Assembly: GCF_019218265.1 (NCBI RefSeq)
Contig: NZ_JAHUZE010000001.1
Span: forward strand, 992,001-1,056,000
DNA from: Maritimibacter dapengensis
Lineage (GTDB): Bacteria; Pseudomonadota; Alphaproteobacteria; Rhodobacterales; Rhodobacteraceae
Direction of reading: 5' to 3'
DNA: 64,000 nt
Shown here: in pieces, positions 43,657 through 52,795 of the stretch
Position numbering within the stretch: position 1 is the stretch's first letter
Layout: every line of letters begins with the position of its first letter
Program-made: the position numbers and the translations under genes
The notes under the pieces: generated by a model
Seen by the model: the letters and a program-made list of their open reading frames with translations, nothing else
The model's database searches: none
What the model was told of the DNA's origin: nothing

Positions 43657-44553
43657 ATGAGCAATTATCAGAATTTACCGGCGCCGACCCCTGAAGGTGG
43701 GCTTAACCGCTACCTGCAGGAAATCAGGCGGTTCCCCATGCTTGAGCCGGAAGAGGAATACATGCTGGCAAAGTCGTGGGTGGACCATCAGGACACCGAC
43801 GCCGCCCATAAACTTGTAACATCCCACCTGCGCCTCGCCGCGAAGATCGCGATGGGGTATCGGGGCTACGGGCTTCCGCAGGCCGAGGTTATTTCCGAGG
43901 CGAACGTGGGCCTCATGCAGGCCGTGAAGCGGTTCGACCCCGAAAAGGGCTTCCGCCTCGCCACCTATGCGATGTGGTGGATCCGCGCCTCGATCCAGGA
44001 ATATATCCTGCGGTCCTGGAGCCTCGTGAAACTCGGCACGACCAGTGCGCAGAAGAAGCTGTTTTTCAACTTGCGCAAGGCGAAAGCCCGGATCGGTGCG
44101 CTCGAGGATGGCGACCTGCGGCCCGAGAACGTGGCCCGGATCGCCCATGATCTGAACGTCACCGAGGCAGAGGTCATCTCGATGAACCGCCGCATGTCGG
44201 GGGGCGACGCGAGCCTCAATGCTACCGTGTCGAACGATGGCGACTCGACGATGCAGTGGCAGGATTGGCTCGAAGACGAGAGCGCCGACCAGGCGACCGA
44301 GTACGAAGAAAAGGACGAACTCACCGTTCGCCGCGAAATGCTCGCACAGGCGATGGACGTGCTGAACGACCGCGAGAAGGACATTCTCACCCAGCGCCGC
44401 CTGTCGGAAGAGACGGTGACGCTCGAGGATCTCTCGGGTCAATACGACGTGAGCCGTGAACGCATCCGCCAGATCGAGGTGCGTGCCTTCGAGAAACTGC
44501 AATCGCGCATGCAGGAGCTCGCCTCCGAGCGCGGGCTGGCCGAAACCGCCTGA
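43657..44553 (+). CDS. rpoH: Heat-shock sigma factor RpoH (sigma-32)
   Basis: A 298-residue heat-shock sigma factor. Region 2 reads RFDPEKGFRLATYAMWWIRA; the diagnostic RpoH box QKKLFFNLRKAK is near residue 132; region 4.2 includes [20 protein letters not shown]. Rhodobacteraceae often have two RpoH proteins; this could be RpoHI. ATG 43657 follows GGACAAAAG; an upstream in-frame extension is not homologous. An RpoH-type promoter lies just ahead, so it may activate itself. Confidence 0.96.
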   Translation: MSNYQNLPAPTPEGGLNRYLQEIRRFPMLEPEEEYMLAKSWVDHQDTDAAHKLVTSHLRLAAKIAMGYRGYGLPQAEVISEANVGLMQAVKRFDPEKGFRLATYAMWWIRASIQEYILRSWSLVKLGTTSAQKKLFFNLRKAKARIGALEDGDLRPENVARIAHDLNVTEAEVISMNRRMSGGDASLNATVSNDGDSTMQWQDWLEDESADQATEYEEKDELTVRREMLAQAMDVLNDREKDILTQRRLSEETVTLEDLSGQYDVSRERIRQIEVRAFEKLQSRMQELASERGLAETA

Positions 44554-44611
44554 TACCGCTATCACCGGGGCAGGGTGGCCGCCCGGCCACCTTGCCGGAC
44601 AGGAGGGGCGC

Positions 44612-45589
44612 ATGACGTTTCGATGGGGTATTCTCGGGGCCGCGAATTTCGCGCGACAGCAGATGGGGCCGGCGATCCACGCCGCGCTTGGCAACGATCT
44701 GGTGGCATTGTCCACGTCGTCGCCCGAAAAAGCAGCCGGATTCGAGGCGATTTCGCCGAATCTCATCGTATATCCCGATTACGACGCGCTCTTGGCGTCG
44801 GACGAGATCGACGCGGTCTATGTCCCGCTTCCCAACCATATTCATGTCGAGTGGACGCTGAAGGCGCTCGAGGCTGGCAAGCACGTGCTTTGCGAAAAGC
44901 CCATCGCGCTCAAGGCCGAGGACATTGACCGGGTGATCGCTGCGCGGGACGAGACCGGGCTGATGGCCGCAGAAGCCTTCATGATCACGCATCATCCGCA
45001 ATGGCACAAGACCCGCGACCTGATCGCGGACGGTGCGATTGGCGAATTGCGTCATGTCGATGTGGCGTTCAGCTTCAACAACCCGGACCCTGCCAATATT
45101 CGTAACAAGCCCGAGACGGGCGGCGGCAGCATCCCCGATATCGGCGTTTACGCGTATGGCGCGGCGCGCTTCGCGACGGGCGCGGAGCCGGTCGATCTGG
45201 CCGCGCGGCTCAAGCGTGAGAACGGCGTCGATACCTTTGCGCATGTGACCGGCGAGATGGATGGCCCGACCGGACGTTTCACCTATTCCGGTATCACCTC
45301 GACCCGGATGGCGAACCGGCAGGACATGGTGTTTCATGGAAGTGACGGAACGATCACGCTGCACGCGCCGTTCAACGCCAACGTCTTTGGCGAGGCGCAG
45401 GTGCTTCTGCGGCGCGGAGATGAGACGACGGTCTACCGCTATCCCGGCGTGAATCAGTACGTGCTGCAGGTCGAGGCTTTCGCCCGCGCGGCGCAGACCG
45501 GGGCCGACTACGATTGCCCGCTGGAATTCAGCAAGGGCACGCAGGCCATGATGGACAAGGTGTTCGAGGTGGCCGTCGACATGAATTGA
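44612..45589 (+). CDS. Gfo/Idh/MocA family oxidoreductase
   Basis: A 325-residue NAD(P)-dependent dehydrogenase. The N-terminal Rossmann fold starts RWGILGAANFARQQM, with the family motif EKPIALKAEDID (catalytic Lys in CEKP, about residue 96) and a C-terminal substrate domain with GGGSIPDIGVYAYGAARF. Substrates are usually sugars, inositols or xylose-like compounds; specificity is not readable here. ATG 44612 follows AGGAGGGGC. It stands between rpoH and a small membrane protein and has no obvious transporter neighbours. Confidence 0.9.
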   Translation: MTFRWGILGAANFARQQMGPAIHAALGNDLVALSTSSPEKAAGFEAISPNLIVYPDYDALLASDEIDAVYVPLPNHIHVEWTLKALEAGKHVLCEKPIALKAEDIDRVIAARDETGLMAAEAFMITHHPQWHKTRDLIADGAIGELRHVDVAFSFNNPDPANIRNKPETGGGSIPDIGVYAYGAARFATGAEPVDLAARLKRENGVDTFAHVTGEMDGPTGRFTYSGITSTRMANRQDMVFHGSDGTITLHAPFNANVFGEAQVLLRRGDETTVYRYPGVNQYVLQVEAFARAAQTGADYDCPLEFSKGTQAMMDKVFEVAVDMN

Positions 45590-45642
45590 GGATTTGAGAT
45601 CCCGGCGGGCGGGCCGCGGGGAATGCTTTTGAGGGGGCGAAA

Positions 45643-45960
45643 ATGGCGAAGAAGGATGACGAGGACCCGGTGGTCCTGGAAGAACCCGGTGACGGGATTG
45701 AGGGTGACGAGGACGAGAACATCTGGCTGCGCGGTCTCTGGATGATCCTCTTCATCGCGTTGATGTGGGTGGCGCGCGGGATCCTGATCGTGGCGGCCGT
45801 GATCCAGTTTTTGTGGATGCTGTTCGGCGGCGGAAAGAACCCGCATATCGCCGAGTTCGGTGAGGATCTGGGCGATTGGATGGCGCGGGCGACGATCTAT
45901 GTGTCGGGCGCGACGGAGGATCGGCCGTTTCCGTTCGACCGCTGGGGCATTCCTGACTGA
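45643..45960 (+). CDS. DUF4389 domain membrane protein
   Basis: A 105-residue protein with an acidic N-terminus (KKDDEDPVVLEEPGDG) and a hydrophobic core of one long or two short helices (LWMILFIALMWVARGILIVAA, then FLWMLFGGG). The GGGKNPHIAEFGEDLGDWMARAT segment following the helices matches DUF4389 proteins. The function is unknown; members sit in the inner membrane. A 3'-end element follows the stop. Confidence 0.8.
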   Translation: MAKKDDEDPVVLEEPGDGIEGDEDENIWLRGLWMILFIALMWVARGILIVAAVIQFLWMLFGGGKNPHIAEFGEDLGDWMARATIYVSGATEDRPFPFDRWGIPD

Positions 45961-45972
45961 AGGATTGCGCCA

Positions 45973-46074
45973 GGGCTGAAGCCCGGTCGCGGTAAGGGGG
46001 CGCTGCCCCCTCCGGAGGCCAATGAATTGGCCTCCGACACCCCCGGGATATTTCCCGACCGGAAAGACACGAAG
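45973..46074 (+). repeat. Three GC hairpins plus A/T tail (3'-end element, copy 4)
   Basis: GGGC-TGAA-GCCC (45973-45984), GGGGGC-GCT-GCCCCC (45996-46010), GGAGGCCAAT-GA-ATTGGCCTCC (46014-46035), then the tail GGGATATTTCCCGACCGGAA followed by AGACACGAAG (46045-46074). It separates the convergent DUF4389 and dipeptidase genes; the tail is oriented like the plus-strand gene. The tail closely matches copy 2. Confidence 0.65.
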
Positions 46075-46081
46075 GGCGCGT

Positions 46082-47254
46082 TCAGTCCAGACGCGCGCGC
46101 AGGACGCGGATCATGTTCTCTCCGGCGACCTTGCGGATCTGGGCCTCGGTCAACCCTTCGTCCAGCATCGCCTGGGTGAGGGCCGCGAGTTCCGATGTAT
46201 CGAAGCTGGTGGTGACTGCGCCGTCGAAATCCGACCCGAGCGTGACGGCCTCTTCGCCGACGGCGTCGATGGCGGCGCGCACCGTCTTGGCGATGCCCTC
46301 CGGGCTGTCGTCGCAAGTGACGTCTTCCCAATAGCCGATCCCGATCACGCCCCCGGTCGCCGCGATGTCGCGCATGAGGTCGTCGGGGTAGTTGCGCACG
46401 ACCTCGCAATGGGAATGGAGCCCCGTGTGGCTGACGATCACCGGCATGTCGGTCATGGCGATGACGTCGCGGGCAACCTGCTGGCTGGAGTGGGCGAGGT
46501 CGAGCACGATGGGGCGGGCTTCGAGTTCCGCTACCACCTCGCGCCCGAAGTCGGTCAGCCCGCCGCCCTCGGTGCCGTGGAGCGAACCACCCAGTTCGTT
46601 GTCGAAGAAATGCTGGAGCCCCATGAGGCGCAGGCCCGCATCCTGCAGGCGGTCGAGATTGGCGATGTCGCCTTCGAGCGGGTGTCCGCCCTCGGTGCCG
46701 AAGAGCGCCGCGATGACGGTTTCGCCATTCGCGCGGGCGTCGAGCACGGCGTCGAGCTCTGCTTCCGTCGTCACGAAGCGCACGGTTCCGCCCGATTGCG
46801 CGGCATCCTTTTCCAGACGCTCCGCGTGGTAAAGTGCGCGTTCGAGCAGGCTGTTCCACGTGCGGATCGGCCAGAGTTGCCCGATGGCCAAAAGCGTGAC
46901 GTTGTCGCGGGCATCGGCCGAGTTTTCCTGGTAGTTCTGGCCCGCCGGGGTCTTGGTGACCGAGGTGAAGACCTGTATCGCAACATTGCCTTCAACCAGC
47001 CGTGGAAAGTCGACCTGACCGCGCGTGCCGCGATCATTGAGGTCGCGGTTCCACAGGAGCGTGTCGGCATGCCAATCGCCTATGATGAGGCTGTCATGAA
47101 GTGCCTGCGCCTCGTCCGAGACAGGGTAGGGGTCATGCTCCCGCACCACGTTCATGCCGCGCTCGGCGATACCGGGGGCGAAGAGGAAGAAGCCCGCCAG
47201 CCCGAGCACGACGAGGAGGCCGATGATCCCAAGAAGCCATTTCACGATGCGCAT
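46082..47254 (-). CDS. Membrane-anchored dipeptidase (peptidase M19)
   Basis: A 390-residue zinc dipeptidase of the renal dipeptidase family. An N-terminal membrane anchor (about residues 5-27: LLGIIGLLVVLGLAGFFLFA) places it in the periplasm. Metal-ligand motifs are IGDWHADTLLW, FGTEGGHPLEGD, VSHTGLHSHCEV and LGSDFDGAV. It cleaves dipeptides including D-amino acid ones. It is transcribed divergently from the DksA-like gene. Confidence 0.9.
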   Translation of the reverse strand: MRIVKWLLGIIGLLVVLGLAGFFLFAPGIAERGMNVVREHDPYPVSDEAQALHDSLIIGDWHADTLLWNRDLNDRGTRGQVDFPRLVEGNVAIQVFTSVTKTPAGQNYQENSADARDNVTLLAIGQLWPIRTWNSLLERALYHAERLEKDAAQSGGTVRFVTTEAELDAVLDARANGETVIAALFGTEGGHPLEGDIANLDRLQDAGLRLMGLQHFFDNELGGSLHGTEGGGLTDFGREVVAELEARPIVLDLAHSSQQVARDVIAMTDMPVIVSHTGLHSHCEVVRNYPDDLMRDIAATGGVIGIGYWEDVTCDDSPEGIAKTVRAAIDAVGEEAVTLGSDFDGAVTTSFDTSELAALTQAMLDEGLTEAQIRKVAGENMIRVLRARLD

Positions 47255-47329
47255 GTCGTTGTCTCCGTCTTTGACAGAAGGCTAGGGCAGCTTATCTGTT
47301 GTGAACAGTCCTGACGGAAGGGAAAGACG

Positions 47330-47599
47330 ATGGCCGGTGGCTGGAGCCGCGACGGGGCGGTGAACGAACAGATCGAGGCGAGTGTGGCCGAGGAATTAGA
47401 ACGCATGCGGTCCAGGCGTGGTCCGGTGGGCGAAAGCCTGTCGGAATGTGCCGAATGCGGCGAGCCGATCCCGCAGGCGCGTCAGGAGGCGTTGCCGGGT
47501 GTGAAGATCTGCATCGACTGCCAAGAGGAGCGCGACTCTGCCTTCAAGGCGCGGCCCGGGTTCAACCGGCGCGGGTCGAAGGACAGCCAGTTGAAATGA
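47330..47599 (+). CDS. DksA/TraR family C4-type zinc-finger protein
   Basis: An 89-residue protein. The C4 zinc finger CAECGEPIPQARQEALPG...CIDC (Cys residues at about 40, 43, 61, 64) and the start GGWSRDGAVNEQIEASVAEEL resemble YbiI-like short DksA relatives. Such proteins may bind the RNA polymerase secondary channel, but this one lacks the long coiled-coil of DksA. ATG 47330 follows GGAAGGGAAAG. A strong bidirectional terminator follows. Confidence 0.85.
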   Translation: MAGGWSRDGAVNEQIEASVAEELERMRSRRGPVGESLSECAECGEPIPQARQEALPGVKICIDCQEERDSAFKARPGFNRRGSKDSQLK

Positions 47600-47601
47600 A
47601 A

Positions 47602-47625
47602 AAGGCCGGCGAAATCGCCGGCCTT
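47602..47625. terminator. Bidirectional intrinsic terminator
   Basis: AAGGCCGGCG-AAAT-CGCCGGCCTT, a perfect 10-bp stem between the convergent DksA-like and pepF genes. A-rich on the left and T-rich on the right, so it can serve both strands. Confidence 0.85.
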
Positions 47626-47645
47626 CTGATGTGTCGTGAAGGCGA

Positions 47646-49487
47646 TCAATCCTCCATCGCTTCCAGTTCGTCGATCATGCCGGAGATCATGCTGAGACCC
47701 TTGTCCCAGAATTTCGGGTCTGACGCGTCTAGGCCGAAGGGTTTCAGAAGTTCCGAGTGGTGTTTCGAGCCGCCCGCGCGGAGCATGTCGAAATACTTCT
47801 GCTGGAAGTCCGCGTCGCCTTCCTCGTAGACCGCGTAAAGCGCGTTCACGAGGCCGTCGCCGAAGGCGTAGGCGTAGACGTAGAAGGGCGAGTGGACGAA
47901 GTGGGGGATGTAGGACCAGAAGGTCTCATACCCGTCCATGAAGGTGAACGCGGGGCCAAGGCTTTCGCCCTGAACGCTCATCCAAAGCTCGTTGATCTGG
48001 CCCACGGTCAATTCGCCCTGCGTCCGGCGCGCGTCGTGCAGTTTGCATTCGAAGTCGTAGAACGCGATCTGGCGGACGACGGTGTTGATCATGTCCTCGA
48101 CCTTGCCGGCCAGAAGCACCTTCTTGGCTTTCTGGTCCGGCGCTTCGGCGAGAAGTTTGCGGAAGGTCAGCATTTCACCGAACACGCTGGCGGTTTCGGC
48201 GAGGGTGAGGGGCGTGTCGGCGAGCAGTTCGCCCTGGTCTGCGGCCAGCACCTGATGCACACCGTGGCCGAGTTCATGGGCGAGCGTCATCACGTCACGC
48301 GGTTTGCCGAGGTAGTTGAGCAAGACGTAAGGGTGAGCGTCGGTCACGGTCGGGTGGGCGAAGGCGCCGGGGGCCTTGCCCGGTTTCACGCCCGCGTCGA
48401 TCCAGCCCTTGTCGAAGAAGGGTTCCGCGATCTCGGCCATCCTGGGGTCGAAGCCCGCGTAGGCGTCCATCACCATCTTGCGGGCGAGCGGCCAGTCGAT
48501 GACGCGTTCCTCGTCCATCGGCAGCGGCGCGTTGCGGTCCCAGACCTCCATCGTGTCCAGTCCGAGCCATTTCTTTTTCAGCTCGTAGTAGCGGTGCGAC
48601 AGCTTCGGGTAAGCCTCGACCACAGCGTTGCGCAGCGCCTCGACCACTTCGGGTTCGACGTGGTTGGACAGGTGGCGCCCGGTCTGTGGCGTCGGCATCC
48701 CGCGCCAGCGGTCTTCGATTTCTTTCTCCTTGGCGAGCGTGTTGTGGACCCGTGCGAAAAGGCGGATGTTTTCGCCAAAGACCTTGGCCAGTTCGCGTGC
48801 ACCTGCTTCGCGCTTGGCGCGGTCCTGTTCGGACAGGAGGTTCAGGGTCGCTTCGATGCCCATTTCTTCCATACCCTCGGGCTGGAAGGTGAGGGCAGCC
48901 ATCGTCTCATCGAAGAGTTTGTTCCACGCCGCCGCGCCGACCGCACTCTGGTCGTGGAGGAATTTCTCCAACTCGTCGGACAGTTGGTAGGGCCGCATCG
49001 CGCGCAGGCGGTCGAAGATCGGCTTGTAACGGGCGAGGTCGTCGTTCTGGACGAAGAGCGCGTCGAGCTGGTCGTCCGGGATACGGTTGATCTCGAGCGA
49101 GAAGAACACGAGCGGGGTCGTGAAGGTGGTGATCTTTTCCTGGCAATTCTGAAGAAATTGCGCGCGTTCGCCGTCGGTCGTGTTCTGGTAATACCGAAGC
49201 CCCGCAAAGGACATGAGGCGTCCCGCGGTGAGGTCGATGTCTTCATAGGCTTTGACGCAGGCGAGCAATCCTGCCGCGTCTAGGTCGGCCAGCTTGCCCT
49301 CATAGGTGGCGGCGAAATCGGCGCAGGCCTTTTCGAGCTTGTCGAGGTCTGCGGCCACTTCGGGGGCGTCGGGGGCGGTGTAGAGATCGGTGAGGTCCCA
49401 GTCCGGCAGGGCACCGAGGCCTTTGCCATCGCCGGCGGCTTCGGTGGCGGCGTCGAAGGTGCGGGCGGGGGTGAAACGGCTCGTCAT
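47646..49487 (-). CDS. pepF: Oligoendopeptidase F (M3 family metallopeptidase)
   Basis: A 613-residue cytosolic zinc endopeptidase that cleaves short peptides. The HExxH motif HELGH is at about 404-408, followed by the downstream Glu in the ETASVFGEMLTF region. The N-terminal M3 extension starts MTSRFTPARTF. ATG 49487 has a good AGGAGAG upstream; further upstream codons are open but look non-coding. It ends beside the terminator at 47602. Confidence 0.92.
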   Translation of the reverse strand: MTSRFTPARTFDAATEAAGDGKGLGALPDWDLTDLYTAPDAPEVAADLDKLEKACADFAATYEGKLADLDAAGLLACVKAYEDIDLTAGRLMSFAGLRYYQNTTDGERAQFLQNCQEKITTFTTPLVFFSLEINRIPDDQLDALFVQNDDLARYKPIFDRLRAMRPYQLSDELEKFLHDQSAVGAAAWNKLFDETMAALTFQPEGMEEMGIEATLNLLSEQDRAKREAGARELAKVFGENIRLFARVHNTLAKEKEIEDRWRGMPTPQTGRHLSNHVEPEVVEALRNAVVEAYPKLSHRYYELKKKWLGLDTMEVWDRNAPLPMDEERVIDWPLARKMVMDAYAGFDPRMAEIAEPFFDKGWIDAGVKPGKAPGAFAHPTVTDAHPYVLLNYLGKPRDVMTLAHELGHGVHQVLAADQGELLADTPLTLAETASVFGEMLTFRKLLAEAPDQKAKKVLLAGKVEDMINTVVRQIAFYDFECKLHDARRTQGELTVGQINELWMSVQGESLGPAFTFMDGYETFWSYIPHFVHSPFYVYAYAFGDGLVNALYAVYEEGDADFQQKYFDMLRAGGSKHHSELLKPFGLDASDPKFWDKGLSMISGMIDELEAMED

Positions 49488-49765
49488 GGTCTCTCCTGTG
49501 CAACGTGTTGCCAGAGACATAGTAGGCGGGGCGCCGGGCCACAACACCCGCGGGGTGTCGTTCATCTCGTGGGAGGAAATGTGGCGGATTTTGCGGCTGC
49601 GCGAAACAGTCCCTCGTCTGGACAGTGACTGCTTCCTAACCGGCTTGGAAACAGTGTTTTTTACCAGTTTGTCGCCCTATTTCTGCCACGCTTTGTGTAT
49701 CTAAGAGCAATGGGAAAGTCCGTAATCGGACGGGGATACGAGGGTTTGACGCGGGAGTTGGGTCG
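49488..49765. other. Intergenic region with tadG promoter, no gene seen
   Basis: About 280 bp between the divergent pepF and tadG genes. It includes a short hairpin GTCCG-TAAT-CGGAC and A/T-rich stretches around 49650-49710 where promoters are probable, but I could not pick a convincing -35/-10 pair. No open frame of note. Confidence 0.4.
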
Positions 49766-51484
49766 ATGACTAAACGACTCGAAGGCGATGGGATAGGTGT
49801 GGACGCTGGTGTCGGACGACGCCGGCGCGGTTTCTGGCGCGATGAGGATGGCTCGTTCATCATCTTCGGTCTCGCGATCTTCATGATGATGATCTACGCG
49901 GGCGGACTTGGTGTCGACGTGATGCGCTATGAGGCGCACCGCACGAAGGTGCAGAACACGCTCGACCGCGCGATCCTTGCCGCTGCCGCTCTTGATCAGA
50001 CGCTGGACCCGGAAACGGTCGTCCTCGACTATTTCGCCAGGGCCGGGTTGGGCGACATCATCACCGCCGACGATATCGAATGGACTGCCAGCGATACCGA
50101 GAGAAAGGTCGAGGCCTCGCTCAACCTGCGCATGGGAACGACCTTCCTGCGCATGGGCAATCTGCAATACCTCGTCTTCCCGGCAGCGGGGGGCGCCGAA
50201 GAGGCGGCTTCGTTGTCCGAAATCTCGCTCGTGCTCGACGTGTCCGGTTCGATGGATTGGGCAAGCCACACGGGCTATTCGAAACTCCACGAGTTGAAGA
50301 AGGCCGCCAAGACCTTCGTGAACCTCATGCTTTGCAACCCGGAGGGTTCGGACGAAGATGGATTCGACTGGACGATCGAACCTGATCCCGCGACGTGCAC
50401 GACGGATTGGGGCAAAATCTCGATCAACCTCGTGCCCTATGCCGAGCAGGTGCTCGTCGGCGAGGATTTCCTGACGCGTATGCAGGCCACGGCCGAGCAT
50501 GACCAAAGCTCTTGCGTGACCTTCTCGCCGGATGACTTCAGCTCGATTGCTGTGAATGTCGCTCCGACGATGGAGAGCGAACGCATGCAGCGCACCGCGC
50601 ATTTCGATCCGGTTCGCGGGCGCAACGACAATCCGAGCGACGGCAACGCGCCCTGCCGGGACGACAGCTGGCGCGAGATCACGTTCCTCGAGGACGATTA
50701 CCGCGACCTGTTCGACGAAATCGACGACCTGCAGGCCAGCGGCAACACGTCGATCGACCTTGGAATGAAGTGGGGCGCGGCCTTGCTCGACGATTCATTT
50801 CAGGACATCGCAAGTGACCTCGAAGACGAGGACCTGATCTTCGAAGGCTACGGCGAACGTCCGTTCAGCTTCGACAAGCGCGGGATCGAAAAGGTGATCG
50901 TGCTTATGACGGATGGCGAGAACACCGAGCAGGATTACCTCAAGGACGGATACCACAGTGGGCCTTCGGGTGTGTTCTACAACCCGGATGACGACGATCG
51001 GATCTCGATCTACGATCCGGTCGCCGACAATTACTACTGGGTGTGGAACGGCGAACGCCATGACCACGCCTACGGCGACGGTGAGTTCGAGGAATGCCGC
51101 TGGGTCGGGTTCTGGATCTGGGGACGCTGGGAATGCTCGCTGGTCGACGAAGGAGACGGCGCGGTAGAGCTCACATTCCCGGGTTTGTGGGACAACTTCA
51201 CGGTAAGCTGGTACGAGCAGTGGGCCTTCACGGACGACCACGTGAACCAGGTGTACGATTACTCGGAAAAGAACGACCATCTCGAAGCGATGTGCGACGC
51301 CGCCAAGAACGAAGGCATCATCGTGTTCACGATCGGGTTCGAAGTTCCGGGCGACGACCAGGACGATATCATGCGCGCCTGTGCGACCTTCCCGACGTAT
51401 TATTACGACGTGGACGGGCTCAACATTCAGACCGCATTCGAGTCGATCGCGCGGGAAATCTCAAAGCTGAAGCTGATCTACTGA
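49766..51484 (+). CDS. TadG-like protein with von Willebrand factor A domain
   Basis: A 572-residue protein with an N-terminal basic stretch (RRRRGFWRDEDGSF), one membrane helix (IIFGLAIFMMMIYAGGLGV, about residues 32-50) and a large extracytoplasmic domain. The TadE/TadG motif precedes the helix; the vWFA domain carries a MIDAS motif DVSGSM at 158-163 and later IVLMTDGENTEQDY. Such proteins are minor pseudopilins or surface adhesins of tight-adherence (Flp) systems. The secretion ATPase and other tad genes are not in the window. The next gene follows after one base. Confidence 0.85.
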   Translation: MTKRLEGDGIGVDAGVGRRRRGFWRDEDGSFIIFGLAIFMMMIYAGGLGVDVMRYEAHRTKVQNTLDRAILAAAALDQTLDPETVVLDYFARAGLGDIITADDIEWTASDTERKVEASLNLRMGTTFLRMGNLQYLVFPAAGGAEEAASLSEISLVLDVSGSMDWASHTGYSKLHELKKAAKTFVNLMLCNPEGSDEDGFDWTIEPDPATCTTDWGKISINLVPYAEQVLVGEDFLTRMQATAEHDQSSCVTFSPDDFSSIAVNVAPTMESERMQRTAHFDPVRGRNDNPSDGNAPCRDDSWREITFLEDDYRDLFDEIDDLQASGNTSIDLGMKWGAALLDDSFQDIASDLEDEDLIFEGYGERPFSFDKRGIEKVIVLMTDGENTEQDYLKDGYHSGPSGVFYNPDDDDRISIYDPVADNYYWVWNGERHDHAYGDGEFEECRWVGFWIWGRWECSLVDEGDGAVELTFPGLWDNFTVSWYEQWAFTDDHVNQVYDYSEKNDHLEAMCDAAKNEGIIVFTIGFEVPGDDQDDIMRACATFPTYYYDVDGLNIQTAFESIAREISKLKLIY

Positions 51485-51485
51485 C

Positions 51486-52028
51486 ATGAACATCCGGGCA
51501 GGCAAACTCAAAAAAATCTGGCGAGCACTCAAGCGGGAAGAGGGGAATGCGACGATTGAATTCGTCATCCTCTTCCCGGCGGTCATGACGCTGTTCCTTT
51601 CGTCTTTCGAAGTATCGGTGCTGCTGTTGCGCTCCGTGCTTCTGGAGAAATCGCTCGACACGACGGTGCGTGAGATGCGGCTCGGTGTGGTCGACCCGCA
51701 GACACAGGCAGAACTCAAACGTATTCTGTGCGCGCGGGCTCCGATCCTGCCGGAATGTTCGGAGACCATGAAGGTCGAGCTGGTCGTGGTTCCGACATCG
51801 AGCTGGAACCTGCCCGACGGACGCATCAAATGCGTCGACACGGCCGCGTCCATCAACCCTGCCGTCACGGCGAATTTCGGGACCGCGAACGACCTCATGG
51901 TGGTTCGGGCCTGTGCCAAGGTGGATCCGTTCTTCGCGACGACCCCGTGGGTCATGGACCTGTTGCCGCTGGATACGACCGGGCAATACGCCGTCGTCGC
52001 CTCATCGACCTTCGTCAACGAACCATGA
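51486..52028 (+). CDS. TadE-like minor pilin
   Basis: A 180-residue protein with a TadE signature: basic N-terminus, EEGNATIEFVILFPAVMTLF (about residues 18-37, Glu at the processing-like position) and one membrane helix; the mature part is extracytoplasmic with three to four cysteines (LCARAPILPECS, IKCVDT). Probably processed by a prepilin peptidase as for TadE/TadF. It is co-transcribed with the TadG-like gene and overlaps the next gene by 4 bp. Confidence 0.85.
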   Translation: MNIRAGKLKKIWRALKREEGNATIEFVILFPAVMTLFLSSFEVSVLLLRSVLLEKSLDTTVREMRLGVVDPQTQAELKRILCARAPILPECSETMKVELVVVPTSSWNLPDGRIKCVDTAASINPAVTANFGTANDLMVVRACAKVDPFFATTPWVMDLLPLDTTGQYAVVASSTFVNEP

Positions 52029-52684
52029 GGCTGGCGATGAACGTACATGACAGAACCAAAACGTCGACGTGGCATCGTTTCCTTGCAGATGAGGATGCGT
52101 CGCTTTCGGTCGAGCTCGTCTTGATCCTCCCGCTTTTGTTGTGGGGGTTCCTGACGGTGATCACGGTCTTCGACGTGTTCCGCGCGCGGACCGTGGCACT
52201 CAAGGCGAATTACGCCATTTCGGACCTACTGTCGCGGGAGAACACCGAGATCGACGGCGCCTATCTCACGGGTGCGATGAACGTGTTCAAATACCTGACA
52301 CAGGGCAATTCCAACACTTGGGTCCGGGTGACGCAGGTGGTCTGTTCGGCGGATTGCATTTCAGACGACGAACGGGTGCTCGACATGGACTGGTCGGAAT
52401 CGACCGACGGTGTCAGCGGGCTCGAGGAAGAAGAGATGCGCACGTCGCTCGCGAAATTCATTCCTCTGCTGCCGGCAGGTCAATACGCCATCGTCGTGGA
52501 AACCAGTGTCGATTACTCGCCACCTTTCCTGCCGCCGCTCGATTTCATCTATTACAACGACAAGGGCGAGCGGAAGAAGGTGAGCTGGGGTTACATGAAG
52601 CACAACACCTTCGTGGACACGGTGGTGACCGAGCCGCGCTTTGGGCCGAAACTGTGCTGGCAAGGGCAGTCCGACTGCGGTTGA
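52025..52684 (+). CDS. TadE-like protein, second copy
   Basis: A 219-residue protein with the same plan: DEDASLSVELVLILPLLLWG (residues 24-43) then a helix and extracytoplasmic domain ending in GQSDCG. ATG 52025 overlaps the previous stop (ATGA); ATG 52037, four codons later, is an alternative. The three genes look like an isolated TadG-TadE-TadF-like unit. Two Cys pairs (VVCSADC, LCWQGQSDC) suggest disulfides. No terminator was recognised after it. Confidence 0.82.
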   Translation: MRLAMNVHDRTKTSTWHRFLADEDASLSVELVLILPLLLWGFLTVITVFDVFRARTVALKANYAISDLLSRENTEIDGAYLTGAMNVFKYLTQGNSNTWVRVTQVVCSADCISDDERVLDMDWSESTDGVSGLEEEEMRTSLAKFIPLLPAGQYAIVVETSVDYSPPFLPPLDFIYYNDKGERKKVSWGYMKHNTFVDTVVTEPRFGPKLCWQGQSDCG

Positions 52685-52795
52685 AGCACCGGCCTACTTG
52701 TGCACCAATGCGCAGGTTGCGTGAAATCGAAGCGTTTTCCTGCAATTGTTTGAGGCTGGCCGCGATCCTATCTTGAGCGTCGAAAGGAGATGCTC

